NCBI GenBank assembly: GCA_021014945.1
Contig: MU266384.1
Location: forward strand, 62,001-126,000
Direction of reading: 5' to 3'
From: Leucogyrophana mollusca
Lineage: Eukaryota > Basidiomycota > Agaricomycetes > Boletales
DNA length: 64,000 nucleotides
Part shown: positions 24,601-35,936 of the stretch, piece by piece
How positions within the stretch are numbered: the stretch's first letter is position 1
How the letters are laid out: each line of letters begins with the position of its first letter
The notes under the pieces: generated by a model
The model's database searches: none
What the model saw: only the letters and a program-made list of their open reading frames with translations
What the model was told of the DNA's origin: nothing
Program-made: the position numbers and the translations under genes

Positions 24601-27318
24601 CCCAAAATGAGTGCAAGACACAACGTCGAGGGGAGGCCATCGCCCATACCTGATAAGCGACCGGGATGAGATCCTTGCTCGCGGACGGCAGGACGCCCAT
24701 AAGTTGCTGGAATGGCCGGAACGGAGTACCCAACGTAAACTCGAACGACATCTCCCCAACCCCATGTAAATCTGCGCATACCAAAATCATAAGCCACCTT
24801 TCCACATCTACACAGCATGAAACAGACTCCACCCACCGGAGATGCGAGGGGCATAGTGGTAGTTATAAAACCACCCCCATGATGCAACGCCGCTGTAATA
24901 ATAGTGCATTACCCACTGCAGGCCTTCGACGTACCGGAACACCAGGTCACCCATCTCCTGCGGGTTATCAAAGGATATTTCGAGTTTGCCCTAACATGCC
25001 GCGTGATCAGCCCTATCGTAGGAACGACGAAAGAAAAGGTGTACCTTGTAATATCCCCGCTTCCACTCGTTCATCTTCTCCGTTATGGACCTCTCGTACC
25101 GCGCATCGAAGCCCTCGCCTTCATCGTCATTCACGACGGGCGCTTGGTCATATTTCTTCAGGACACGGTCCACAGCAGCCCTACTCTCCTCGTCTTCCTC
25201 CTCATCCACGTCCTCCCACTCGGTCTCCCCGCCATTCGTCCCGGGCTCCTCACCGTTCACCCCAGACTCAGGTACAAGGTCGTCCACTGCCCCAGGAAAA
25301 CGCCATGTCACAAGATTCTGGTCGCTCTCATCATACTCGTCCCAGGACACGGATAGATGCAAGTCCTCTGCCAGTGTGCTGATGAACTTTCGTTCGCGGG
25401 CGGGAAAGGTATTGGGCATCGTAAGCGTTGCTGTGCGGTACTGCGATGGATTACCTCTGTGTCCCAGGACAAAGGATTGGACTTGGTCAAATATGTGTCG
25501 TTGGGCTTGCGGTAGGACTTTGGGAGACAGGATTGAGGGTGAGTGGTGAGTGGAAGCTGAAGCAGAAGTAAGGTAACGGTGAAAAAACGCGTACACACCT
25601 AATTTGTTTCTCTTCCTTGCCATCTCCATCTCCTGCACATGTTTGCTCTGCTTGCCCTTGAACCAATTAACGTCTGCGTACTCTTTCTCAAACACCTCGC
25701 GCTCCCAGACGGTCATCTCGTCAAGGATGACTTGCAGCCGCTTCGTATTTATCGTCCCATTCTCGTTGATGTACCCGTCTGTATTCACCGCAATACCAAT
25801 TAGCTCGGTTCAGTTCACCAAAAGCCCGATAATGAAGCGAGCGAAATAAGGTGAGACAAGGGAAGAACAAGGCAAAAGGCACCACGAGGGTGAGCAGGAT
25901 AATAACCAAAAATGCACCAAAGTGGGGGGAAAAGCAAGCACAGTTACAACCACCCACCTAATGCCGGAAGCACCTTCTTATACACATCAAACAACCTCTC
26001 CAGCCCATTCTCGTGGATATGTAAATCCGGCAAATTTGGCAAAAAGTCATTACCGACGAACACAGCGAGGAGGATGAAGTCGTCAATTACGCGCTCAAGG
26101 CTGTATGTGAACGGCAGCACGGGTTCGATGTCGCGGAACTCAAGATTGAGGTATTCGCGCATGAGGGAGAGGTGGAGGAGGTAAAAGTTGAGAGATTCGA
26201 GGCTGTTTATGTCGCAAATCAAGTTAGCAACTCATTCAGTCTCATTTGGCATTTGCGGAGGCACACCTGGTATTCCCTTTCTTCTTCGACGAAGGCCCGA
26301 ACTTGACCTCCTCGCGAAGGAGACAGAAGTGCGGGTCGTGACTAAGGAGCCCGAGCATGATGAGGTCAGCGTCGAGGCCATATAAACAGTGTCTGATATT
26401 AGGATTGTAATCTGGCTGTGCACGTGAAAGCCGGATGTACTCCATGATCTTATGTTCACCTTCACCAGGAACTTCGTGACCGGACAAGACAACTTGTACA
26501 TCCCGCCAGTTCGAGTCCTCGGTGATCTTCTTGTTGATGAAATAGCGTAGCTGGTCAGATAGCCTCGCCATGAAGGGCGTTCCTGTGTAGCGCAGGGTGG
26601 TAAACGCCGATTCCGAGATGAGAGTGAGGAAGGCACGTGCCTGGCGTGATGCAATTACTATCAAACGCTTTCTCCTCCGGCAGAGTCTCCCCGTTCCTCT
26701 CTGCCTTCTCCCGCACCTCCTTCGCCTCCTTCGCTGTACGGAACCGCCGACTCCGCTGCTGATTCATTTTCGCACGGGGAGCGACGCCGTCAACAGCCAT
26801 GAAGAACAGTTTCTTGGGCTTTATCTTTCCGAATAGGAGATCGACGTAGGCAAATATGGAGGTGAAGATCTGTTCTTCGGAGAGTCGGAAATGTGCATCC
26901 TCGTCATTGGGGTGCGAGCCTGTTGTGCGTTGGCTGTGAGACTCGAGCACACGACTGGTACTGCGTTGACTTACAGTTGTGGATGATACCATTAAAATCG
27001 AGGTATAAGTTGTCTAGGGGAGTAGTGATGGTAAATGGGCTGTTACAGTGATATGCGCGCGAGTTGACGAACCAAACTCGGGGATCTTGTTCTCCTGAAT
27101 CAGCTGCGAGGTTAATGGGTACCGCTCCCTGTATAGAGTGTCATCAGATGAAAATATGTCTGGACTTGCCCGACTCACGAAATATAGCGGAAAAACTGAG
27201 GATGGAGGCATTAGCGCTGGTTCTTGAAATGGTATGGACATGCTAACCTTTGGGATGCCTGTGAGTGTACATGGTTAGTGACAGTTGGACAGTGATCAGG
27301 AAGTAAGGGCGCACCCAT
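21608..27318 (-). CDS. XRN1: 5'-3' exoribonuclease 1
   Basis: Cytoplasmic 5'-3' exonuclease degrading decapped mRNA. Exons (+ coordinates, read right to left): 21608..22073, 22147..22302, 22425..22717, 22772..22905, 22960..23005, 23067..23360, 23424..23674, 23733..24377, 24447..24591, 24650..24771, 24837..24990, 25045..25517, 25599..25778, 25958..26202, 26267..26582, 26641..26919, 26975..27013, 27073..27128, 27179..27195, 27248..27258, 27315..27318; 21 exons, 1441 aa, normal for XRN1. The N-terminus MGIPKFFRYISERYP and catalytic blocks [59 protein letters not shown] and [15 protein letters not shown] are intact. SH3-like/KOW-type segments follow ([14 protein letters not shown]). The tail is Pro/Arg/Gly-rich with RDGVPP-type repeats and RGG boxes. 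The first four exons are tiny (4, 11, 17, 56 nt). The intron at 26583-26640 is GC-AG. Confidence 0.93.
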
Positions 27319-27752
27319 TGTATATCTGTTATGAGACAGTACAATCAAGGATCCAGCTGTGGATTGTTAGAGTGTAGGCCCCAGGGTGTTGGTTGTGCTG
27401 TCACGAGTGGCTTGCGGCCACGTGGGACGCGCGGACTTGCAAATCGACTGCCAATGAAAATCAAGGCGCCGTCATCCAAGTAAAATCTGATCTGCAGGAA
27501 CGCCTTCACAATACGTGAACCGCATGAAAGGAGTTTCTCAAGCTTAAGTTGAGGCTGAATATCAGTGGGCTGGTGTAGTCGACAACCCAGCTACTTCGAA
27601 ATTGGAGCGAATAAGATGGACCTACATGTCGATGCCACGTGGGACTTTGCGGGCTTGCTAGCACTCGATACTCCTGCGCTCAACAGCCGCAGTACTAGTG
27701 TCAACTTGAACAATCTATCTATCATATTATACAGGAATACTGGCGGGGCGCA
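27319..27752. other. Divergent promoter region, XRN1 / PrpF-like
   Basis: 434 bp between two divergent start codons. No ORF or element stands out. Confidence 0.5.
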
Positions 27753-28982
27753 ATGCTGCGATCGGTCACTCGGGTCTCCCCAAGCTCGCGAATACATCGT
27801 GTCGCCAGATTCAGCACGCTCAACCCGCTCCCTGCCACGTTCCTCCGAGGCGGAACATCCAAAGGTGTATTCATCAACCGCGCTCATCTCCCCACAGACC
27901 CCACCCAATGGCCTCCCATTTTCCTCGGCCTCATGGGCTCTCCCGACCCCGACCACGGTCGCCAGCTCAACGGCATGGGCGGCGGCATATCTAGCCTCTC
28001 CAAGATATGCGTCGTAGGCCCGCCGTCGGATGAGCAGAGAGCACAAGGCATCGATGCAGAGTACACGTTCGTACAGGTCGGAGTACGTGACGCTAGTATT
28101 GACTATTCGGGGAACTGTGGAAACTTGACGAGCATGGCTGGAGTATTTGCGCTCGATGAGGGAATATGCCATCGTACCCCGTCCCCGTCCACTTCGACAA
28201 CATCGATCCGTCTATTCAACACAAACACGAAGAAACGCATCGATACTTCTTTCCCCGTCTCCATCTCGGATGACGCATGCGTCCCGCACCTCGATATACC
28301 CCAGGTCTCCATGGCCGGCGTATCCGGGAAAGCCTCCCGCATCACCCTTGATTTCGTCTTCCCCGCCGGCGCACGCACAGGAAAGCTACTTCCCACCGGA
28401 AACCCGACGGATACCATCACTGTCTCTATTCTCAACGCACAAACACACATCCCTGCCTCCCTGGTCGACGCGACCAACCCTGGCATCTTCGTTGCTATCT
28501 CGGACCTGAAGCGCATCCTCAATGTCCCCGAGACCTCCGAAATTGACTTTGGCGACCCCAAATCCGTCCAGATCGTCGAGTCCATCCGCCAGGAAGGCGC
28601 TCGATTGATGGGCCTAGATCCTACCGCCCAAGCGCAGCCCAAGATCGCCTTCCTCGCACCCAGTACCGATACTTCCACGCACGACATCGTCATACACGCA
28701 TTCTCCATGGGTGTACTGCACAAGGCGGTTCCACTTACTGTTGCGTTGTGTCTCGGTGTCGCTGCCAATGTGCAAGGAGCGAATGTCATGAGGCAGTTGC
28801 CGGCCAATACGGTTGCTGGTCGGGATGGAGAAGGCGGCAACTCGCAGGGCATGATGTTGAGGATACGCCATCCAAGTGGAGTAGTGGAGGTGGGGGCGGA
28901 GTTCGGGGAGTTTGGGGAGGTGAAGAGCGCCAAGGTCATAAGGACGGGGCGAAGGCTTATGAAGGGCGTCGTCTGGTGGTAA
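27753..28982 (+). CDS. PrpF-family (DUF453) isomerase, intronless
   Basis: A single uninterrupted 409-codon frame. Residues 1-30 (MLRSVTRVSPSSRIHRVARF...) are Arg/Ser-rich with no acidic residues, a likely mitochondrial presequence. The mature part has PrpF/DUF453 hallmarks: PATFLRGGTSKGVFI at the start, LMGSPDPDHGRQLNGMGGG, and DYSGNCGNLTSMAGVFA containing a conserved cysteine. PrpF proteins isomerise 2-methylaconitate or related aconitates through a diaminopimelate-epimerase-like fold; in fungi the role may lie in propionate or itaconate/aconitate metabolism. The exact substrate cannot be read from sequence. The absence of introns is striking beside neighbours with 4-21 exons. Confidence 0.88.
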   Translation: MLRSVTRVSPSSRIHRVARFSTLNPLPATFLRGGTSKGVFINRAHLPTDPTQWPPIFLGLMGSPDPDHGRQLNGMGGGISSLSKICVVGPPSDEQRAQGIDAEYTFVQVGVRDASIDYSGNCGNLTSMAGVFALDEGICHRTPSPSTSTTSIRLFNTNTKKRIDTSFPVSISDDACVPHLDIPQVSMAGVSGKASRITLDFVFPAGARTGKLLPTGNPTDTITVSILNAQTHIPASLVDATNPGIFVAISDLKRILNVPETSEIDFGDPKSVQIVESIRQEGARLMGLDPTAQAQPKIAFLAPSTDTSTHDIVIHAFSMGVLHKAVPLTVALCLGVAANVQGANVMRQLPANTVAGRDGEGGNSQGMMLRIRHPSGVVEVGAEFGEFGEVKSAKVIRTGRRLMKGVVWW

Positions 28983-29445
28983 TTGGGGATGGGTAAGTTG
29001 TATCATCATCTTCATCGTGCATATAAGAAGGGCATTAACGTATCTGAAGCAACGCCTCGCCGCCGCCGTAGTGCTGCCACGGTATCATATCGTGGCGGGG
29101 GAGTAGAAAGGACGCGGCAATGGCACCCGAAGTTATAGGCATCTCCTACAACCAGTCCCAGCTTTTTGCCTTAACACAAGTACACTAACAGTATATGTAA
29201 GTGAATTCCGACGAAAACCTCAGCAATATACCATTGCGGTGGTTTACGACTCGTGGATTTTTCCTCGCAATGGTGATGTTTGACTGGTATGATACCCAGG
29301 TGCGAGGTTGGGTTCTACAAAATCTCTAATTTCTTGTGGCTCGACAACAATCAATGCCTCCACATCGTCGTACCGCAGGGCGGTCTTCCGCTTCCACTAT
29401 CCAAGTCATGTTATGTCCGACTCTTTTCGGATGGCTTCGCACGAA
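28983..29445. other. Intergenic, PrpF-like 3' side to tRNA-Val
   Basis: No gene seen in these 463 bp; presumed 3' UTR and spacer. Confidence 0.45.
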
Positions 29446-29518
29446 GGTTCGATGGTCTAATGGTTATGATTTCTGTCTCACACACAGAAGGTTCTGAGTT
29501 CGATCCTCAGTCGAATCA
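29446..29518 (+). tRNA. tRNA-Val(CAC)
   Basis: 73 nt fold as a cloverleaf. Acceptor GGTTCGA pairs with TCGAATC (one G-U), discriminator A. Anticodon stem TCTGT/ACAGA closes loop CTCACAC, anticodon CAC, decoding GTG valine. T-arm CTGAG-TTCGATC-CTCAG. No intron. A run of six T (29521-29526) just downstream fits RNA polymerase III termination. B box GTTCGATCC is intact. Confidence 0.93.
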
Positions 29519-30113
29519 CTTTTTTGCTATCAGCCATCAGCCTGACGGTTCCCGACCTTTCCTTCCTTCCTACGCACTATCTCTTACTGTGGTTTCGGCG
29601 CCGCCGGCACAATCACCCAAGCTCACTGATTTCTGATCAATTCTCCCCTCCACCCCACCCTCGTGATCTGATATTCACTACACTTCCTGTCTGCAGGATT
29701 TGTGTAGGGCGTTGACTGAGTGAGCTGGTGAGGTTTTGTGCCAGCGATAAAATCACACATAAGGCAATCGTCATGCTGTTTCTGCAAATTTGGCCGGGTC
29801 GCATCGTGACTACTACTGACTTGGAGGGCTCTGCCGAGACCACCAGGAGCGATATGTAGTACTGTAGCCTTGTTCGTTCGGAAGAGTGGAATGATAGAAT
29901 GCTAACAGATAACTGGATTCATTGAATGTGGGCAACAATCGGAGTCCATATGCACCTACTGAGTATCCAACATCATGTGTGAGGTAGGCTACATAGGGAT
30001 GTAGGCGAAATGCAACATGGCGAACGACGCAAAAGAAGGTAGGTAGATAATATGCCATTAACTTTAAGGCGCAACAAGTCATGCGTGTTTAAAAGTCCCA
30101 GAATGTCCACTGA
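29519..30113. other. Intergenic, tRNA-Val to MAGP-like gene
   Basis: 595 bp with no supported gene. The pol III terminator Ts are at its left end and the glycoprotein 3' region at its right end. Confidence 0.45.
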
Positions 30114-31516
30114 TCAAGACAAGAACACCATCGCAAATAACACTCCCGCAGCCCCTGCAACTGCTGAGACACCCATGGCCCCGGCCCCATTCGATGTCCC
30201 ACTTGGTGCCGCCGCACTCCCACTCTTCGACCCAGAGCTCGACGGTTTCGCGCTGCCCGTGGGGTGTGCACTCCCAGTGGCACTAGCGCTAGTACTTGCC
30301 CCGGTTGGTGCTGGCAACCCTGAAAACAGCTGCGCGCTCTGATACGTGACACAGTTGCTGGAGCTCGGCACCACTGGAGTGTACGGTACACTCGTGATCG
30401 GACCCAGCGATTCAGGAGGCTGGAAGTACGTCATCGTCGCAGTGCCTGAGGTGTACACTCCAACCGGCGACATGTCGTCTCCCTGGCAGACTTCGAACGT
30501 GCCGTCCTGGGCGTTATTAGGCGCGTTATACTCGCATCCCAGGCGGTCATAAATATTCTGGCAGAGGGCTTGCTGGTTGGAGCCGGCGGGATCGCAGACT
30601 TTGATACAGAAGAAGTTGCCACCCATGAAGCTAAAAGGAGTTTAGTCATATGAAGTAACAAAGATCGGGAAGTGCAACTTACTTTGTCCAGTCAATAACT
30701 TGTTGATACGACCCGTTGTTCCCATTGTTGCTCGGGAATGCGTTCGAGTACATGAGGCCTCCGAGAGGGTTGCCGCGCTAACCCTTATCATCAGCTTCCT
30801 CTTCACCGCCCCACCCATGCTCAACACTCACCAAATCAGCGCCATGCGGGTCCAACTCTCCTCCATAGTCGCCCGCTGCCATGTTCAGCTTCGTTTGGTC
30901 CATATACCCGACAATCTGGATATAGTTGGGCGTCTTAATGTACTGAACGCCGGAGAGCGCGCCTTGGGGAATGAGGCGCGTGCCGTGTCCAGGCTTGGTG
31001 CACCACGCGACTTCCTGACCTTCGGTGTCGCCGATGGTGGAGTCGGGTTTAGGTGGAGCCCATAGGCAAAAATCTGGTGGTCAGGTAGTAATATGGCACG
31101 TGACACGAGAATGAAAAGCAAGGTGAGGCGTGACTTCAAGTGGCGGGACTTCAGTGAGTACGACGTACCATCAATATGGTTCACCATGGATGTCTGGCAT
31201 AGAGACTGCTGGTTTTCGGTGGTACTGTTGCAAATGTTATACCCGATTTGAGGACCACGGATGGCAGCGGTGTTATAGTCGACTTGGTAAGGCTGTTAGA
31301 GTATAAGGTTTTGTTAGCCGCCCATTTCATACCCCAGTCCCAAAAAAGAAAATACGCGACGAGCAGGCTGAATGGAGGTAGGAGACTCACTATCCCCGAC
31401 GGATACGCATACTTCTTGTCAACGAGGGGGGTCGGGTCCGCAGGGTCAGGTTGGGCGCCAACAATAGCGGCGATAGCCAGGAGTGCAGAAACAGAAGAAA
31501 GAGCGGACCGAGACAT
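30114..31516 (-). CDS. MAGP-like secreted, GPI-anchored glycoprotein
   Basis: Exons (minus): 31516..31391, 31292..31169, 31073..30832, 30777..30683, 30630..30114; 367 aa. N-terminal signal peptide MSRSALSSVSALLAIAAIVGA. The middle is Cys-, Asn- and Gly-rich (GYNICNSTTENQQSLCQT, FCLWAPPKPDSTIGDTEGQEVAWCTKPGHGTR, QALCQNIYDRLGCEYN). A Ser/Thr/Ala/Gly-rich stalk follows, and a hydrophobic C-terminus (GVSAVAGAAGVLFAMVFLS) fits a GPI-anchor signal. It resembles basidiomycete proteins annotated 'macrophage activating glycoprotein'. That name comes from similarity; the role in this fungus is unknown, probably cell wall or surface. Divergent from the Lon gene. Confidence 0.8.
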
Positions 31517-31867
31517 TATTCGTCTCTGAGTGTGGGGTATTTAAGTATTGGGTAACTTATGTATAAGAATAGACGGGCGGTGATGAAGGGGAGACGAAAG
31601 ATACACGTCTTGGGATAAAACTGGTTGGTTGACAACTGACCAATCCGCCTCAAATAGCTTTCGGCTAACACCGGCTTCAGACTCAGCTCGGAACGCGCAC
31701 TGACCACCTCACGTGAGCGTACTTGTCATCACTGTGGTTCAAGAAATTGCAGGCTCTCAGCCAACTCGCAATTGAACCTATCTTTCGGGTAAACGTATCT
31801 CTTTCGTTCTTTGCTCCATTCACGAGGGAGGCTCTGGGTGTTGCTCCCGACCAGCTTAATACGGCTG
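31517..31867. promoter_or_regulatory. Divergent promoter, MAGP-like / Lon
   Basis: 351 bp between two start codons. TTCaaGAA at 31738-31745 is two inverted heat-shock-element units, short of the usual three. Lon genes are often heat-inducible, so it may be meaningful, but it could be chance. Confidence 0.3.
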
Positions 31868-34800
31868 ATGGTTTTCGTAGGCAGCTTTCGCGCCACCTCA
31901 GCCCTTTGTGCGCGGCAGATATGCTCGAGGCAGGCCTTGGCGTTGTATGCGAACTCGCTACGTCCGCTCTCCAGCATGGGGACGCACGAAGGGACGCGAT
32001 TATTTGAGGGAAGAACCTTTTCGACCTCACTTGCACCCTTTGCTCGATCATCTCCGCTTCTGCACTCTCCACGGTGGTCCGGCGGCAAGCCTCCGGCTTC
32101 ATCAGACCTGGATGCAGAAGAAGCTAGCGCAGCAGAACCAAAGGATTCTTCTGTCCGCATGGACGGGCCAGAGGATGAAAATGCCTCTAGCTCTTCCTCT
32201 GAATCGACACCTCCTTCATCATCCTCTGGCGGAGATAGTAACGACGGTTCTGACCCCCCAACCCCACCACCCCCAGCCACACCTCCACCCAGCTCAATCG
32301 CGAAACAGTCGGTTCCAGAAATCTACCCACAGGTTCTTGCACTCCCTATTGCTCGACGGCCTCTCTTTCCTGGCTTTTACAAAGCTGTCGTCGTTCGCAA
32401 TCCGGCAGTCGTCGCGGCTATCAAGGAGATGATGAAACGTGGTCAGCCTTACCTTGGCGCTTTCCTGCTAAAGGACGAGAATACGGACAGCGATGTTATA
32501 ACTGACATCAACTCGGTACACCCAGTCGGCGTGTTCGCACAGATCACTAGCGTCTTTGCGGCAAATAGCGGGTCGGGGGATGATAAGGAAGAAGGTCTCA
32601 CCGCAGTCCTATATCCTCACCGGAGAATCAAGATAACTGAGTTGACCAAGGCTGGAAAGCACCCAGGCACGGCTGAAATCACTCCAGAGGAAACCCAAAC
32701 AGTCACTCCTCCACCGTCTCCTGATGCCACCGAGGCCATAGTCCCACCAGGTGAAGTGGGCTCGTTCCTCTGAAGGGAAACAACTTTTGACCCCATCCTA
32801 TAGGTCCCGTGCAGACGTCGTTCCTTCACAAGCACGCAATCTCCATTGTTCAGGTCGATAATCTCGTCACACAACCTTACAACAAAGATGATCAGTACAT
32901 CCGGGCTTTCATGTCCGAGATCGTCTCCGTGTTCAAGGACATTGCCCAGCTTAACCCGTTGTTCCGCGACCAGATCACCAACTTCTCCATCAACCAAGTA
33001 GCGTCGAACGTTTTTGACGAACCAGATAAGCTTGCAGATTTCGCCGCCGCCGTCTCCACGGGCGACGTCAGGGAGCTCCAAGACGTCTTGGAAAGTCTTG
33101 TGGTAGATGATCGGCTACGTAAAGCACTTTTGGTGCTCAAGAAAGAACTCATCAATGCACAATTGCAGAGCAAGCTCTCCCGAGACGTTGATAGCAAGAT
33201 TGCAAAACGGCAGCGCGAATACTACCTCATGGAGCAACTGAAGGGCATCAAGAAGGAACTCGGCATGGAGTCGGACGGGAAGGACAAACTGATTGAGAAG
33301 TTCAAGGAGAGGGCTGCATCTCTGAATATGCCGGACGGAGTTAGGAAAGTGTTTGACGAAGAGCTTAACAAGCTGATGGGCTTGGAACCCGCCGCTTCGG
33401 AAGCCAATGTCACGCGTAATTATCTGGAATGGCTGACCCAGGTAAGGGCGTTGACTGTGTTCGTAGGAACCTTCCAAGACACTAACGGCAATGTCCACAG
33501 ATACCATGGGGCCAGCACTCTCCCGAGAACTATTCCATCACGCACGCTCAGACAGTTCTGGACGAAGATCACTACGGGCTCAAAGACGTAAAAGATCGCA
33601 TCCTCGAGTTCCTCGCCGTCGGCAAGCTACGGGGTACCGTCGAGGGCAAAATCATTTGTCTCGTTGGTCCCCCAGGAGTCGGTAAAACGTCCATCGGAAA
33701 ATCAATTGCACGCGCTTTGCATAGACAGTTCTTCCGGTTCTCTGTTGGTGGTCTGACCGACGTTGCTGAGATCAAGGGTCACAGGCGGACGTATGTTGGC
33801 GCACTACCTGGAAAGATCATACAGGCTTTGAAGCGGGTTGGTACAGAGAACCCCCTGGTATTGATTGACGAGGTAGATAAGATTGGACGTGGGATAAACG
33901 GAGACCCTGCCAGCGCACTATTGGAGATGCTAGACCCAGAGCAGAACAATGGTTTCTTGGATCATTAGTGAGCACTGTTTGTGGTTCGAAGTTGTGACGC
34001 TACTGACTATAAGCTTACGCGTCCAGCATGGATGTTCCGGTCGACCTTTCTCGTGTCCTTTTCGTATGCACAGGTATTGTGATCTGTCATCGGTCTGACC
34101 TTCAATGGCGCTGAAATTTTCTGTCAGCTAACAACCTCGACACTATACCTGCCCCTCTCCTCGACCGCATGGAAGTCCTTGAAGTTAGCGGTTATGTTTC
34201 CGAAGAGAAGTCTGTAATTGCCGAGAAGTACCTTGGTCCACAGGCGAAGGAGGCATCGGGTCTTAAAGATGCAGATGTTCTCCTCGATCCTACCGCTGTT
34301 GAAGTTCTTATCAAGTATTACTGCCGCGAAAGTGGGGTCCGGAATTTGAAGAAGCACATCGACAAAGTACAATTTCTACCTCTCAAAAATGATAATAGCG
34401 TTGACCACCCCATCCCTTCCAGATATACAGGAAAGCTGCACTCAAGTTAATTCTAGACCTTGGTGAGACAGTGTTTCCCGAGCCACCGCCACCCGCACCA
34501 ACTAGCGTGCCCTCCGAACCCCTGACTCCTGGCTCGCAGGTCAAGGCCGTTGAATCTCAGGAGCCCTCAGCCAATGAGCCGAACGAGGTCGCGCCTCAGG
34601 AAAGCACCAGCAATGATTCCACCAACCGCAAACCAGTTACAACGGAAGAACGCAAGCCCCTGAATGTCCCGAGCGACATCCACGTTCGCATTACCCCTGA
34701 TAATTTAAAGGACTATGTGGGTCCTCCCATCTACCACAAGGACAGGATGTATGTAGCTCCCCCGCCCCCCGGCGTCAGCACTGGACTGGGCTACCTTGGC

Positions 34801-35461
34801 AATGGATCCGGTGCTGTCATGCCTGTCGAGGCTACGGTATGTGCCAGCTACTCTGAGCGTATCGACCATGTCTCATCAATTGCAGAGTATGCCAGGGAAA
34901 GGTGGACTGCAGCTGACCGGAAAGCTGGGCGAGGTCATCCGTGAGAGTACACAGATTGGCCTCAGCTGGGTGAAGGCCCACGCCTACGAACTGGGTATTA
35001 CCAAAACTCCAGAAGAGCAGTTCTTAACAGATCGTGACATCCATGTGCACATGCCTGAAGGCAGCATCGGAAAGGAAGGACCGAGCGCTGGAACTGCCAT
35101 TCTGTCAGCATTCGTCTCACTGTTCACCAAAACCAAGATAAATCCCGATATTGGTACGATTGTGCGACATACAATGATTCACAATTAACATATTTTTCCA
35201 GCTATGACGGGAGAGATATCTCTTGTGGGGCAAGTACTACCTGTCGGAGGCCTCAAAGAGAAGATACTTGCTGCTCATCGCGCTGGGATCAAGACCATAC
35301 TAGCGCCGGCAGCTAATCGAGCCGACATAGAGGAGAACGTTCCCGAGAGCGTCAAGACGGGGATACGATTCGTATACGTCGAAGACGTTAGGGAGGTGCT
35401 TCACGAGGTTTTCCGGGGAGAGGCTATTGCTGAGAGGTGGAAGGACACACTTTCAATATAG
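31868..35461 (+). CDS. PIM1: Mitochondrial Lon protease (PIM1)
   Basis: ATP-dependent matrix protease that removes damaged proteins and binds mtDNA. Exons: 31868..32750, 32804..33441, 33501..33967, 34027..34073, 34128..34366, 34423..34836, 34886..35153, 35202..35461; 1071 aa. The N-terminus ([22 protein letters not shown]) is a plausible presequence; a later in-frame ATG at 31976 is possible. A Ser/Pro-rich spacer precedes the Lon N domain ([20 protein letters not shown]). The AAA+ module has Walker [10 protein letters not shown], Walker [13 protein letters not shown] and sensor [16 protein letters not shown]. The protease domain has the catalytic serine in GPSAGTA and lysine in [15 protein letters not shown] Pro/Glu/Ser-rich insert of about 80 residues (exon 6) separates the AAA+ and protease parts. 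Confidence 0.95.
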
Positions 35462-35936
35462 TCCGTGCTATCTTATATTAATTTGCATGCGGGGGAGACG
35501 GGAGAGGTTCCGTTTTGCATTTGCATTAGATTTCCTACAGCACCCTTATCAAACGGTTGTATAATAATCACAATCCAGCTCACGGTTCTCCATGTGACAC
35601 TTATTGAGGCTTGTTCGGCGCTGGGCCAGGGTGTGGTCAGGCTGGCTTATTCGCGCTACTACTTCAGTACCGGTATCATCATCGCTAAGGGGGTTCCCTG
35701 TCCATTTGCCCGCAGTTGTTGGCGTCTTTAACTACTAAGTTGTGTGGGTTTACGACACACGAATCAAACTCAACACACGATGGAGGAACGATGGAAGTAT
35801 TGTGGTGTCGACTACGTTCAGATCAGACAAACCATCGAAGTCTGGACCAATGTAAGAAGACAAGTACATACTTGGATTTATATACGACTGAACAAGAGGT
35901 AACACGCTCGTCCTGTACAACAGACAATCGCCCCAG
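35462..35936. other. Intergenic between convergent genes
   Basis: 475 bp of shared 3' sequence between Lon (+) and the GMC oxidoreductase (-). No gene seen. Confidence 0.5.
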
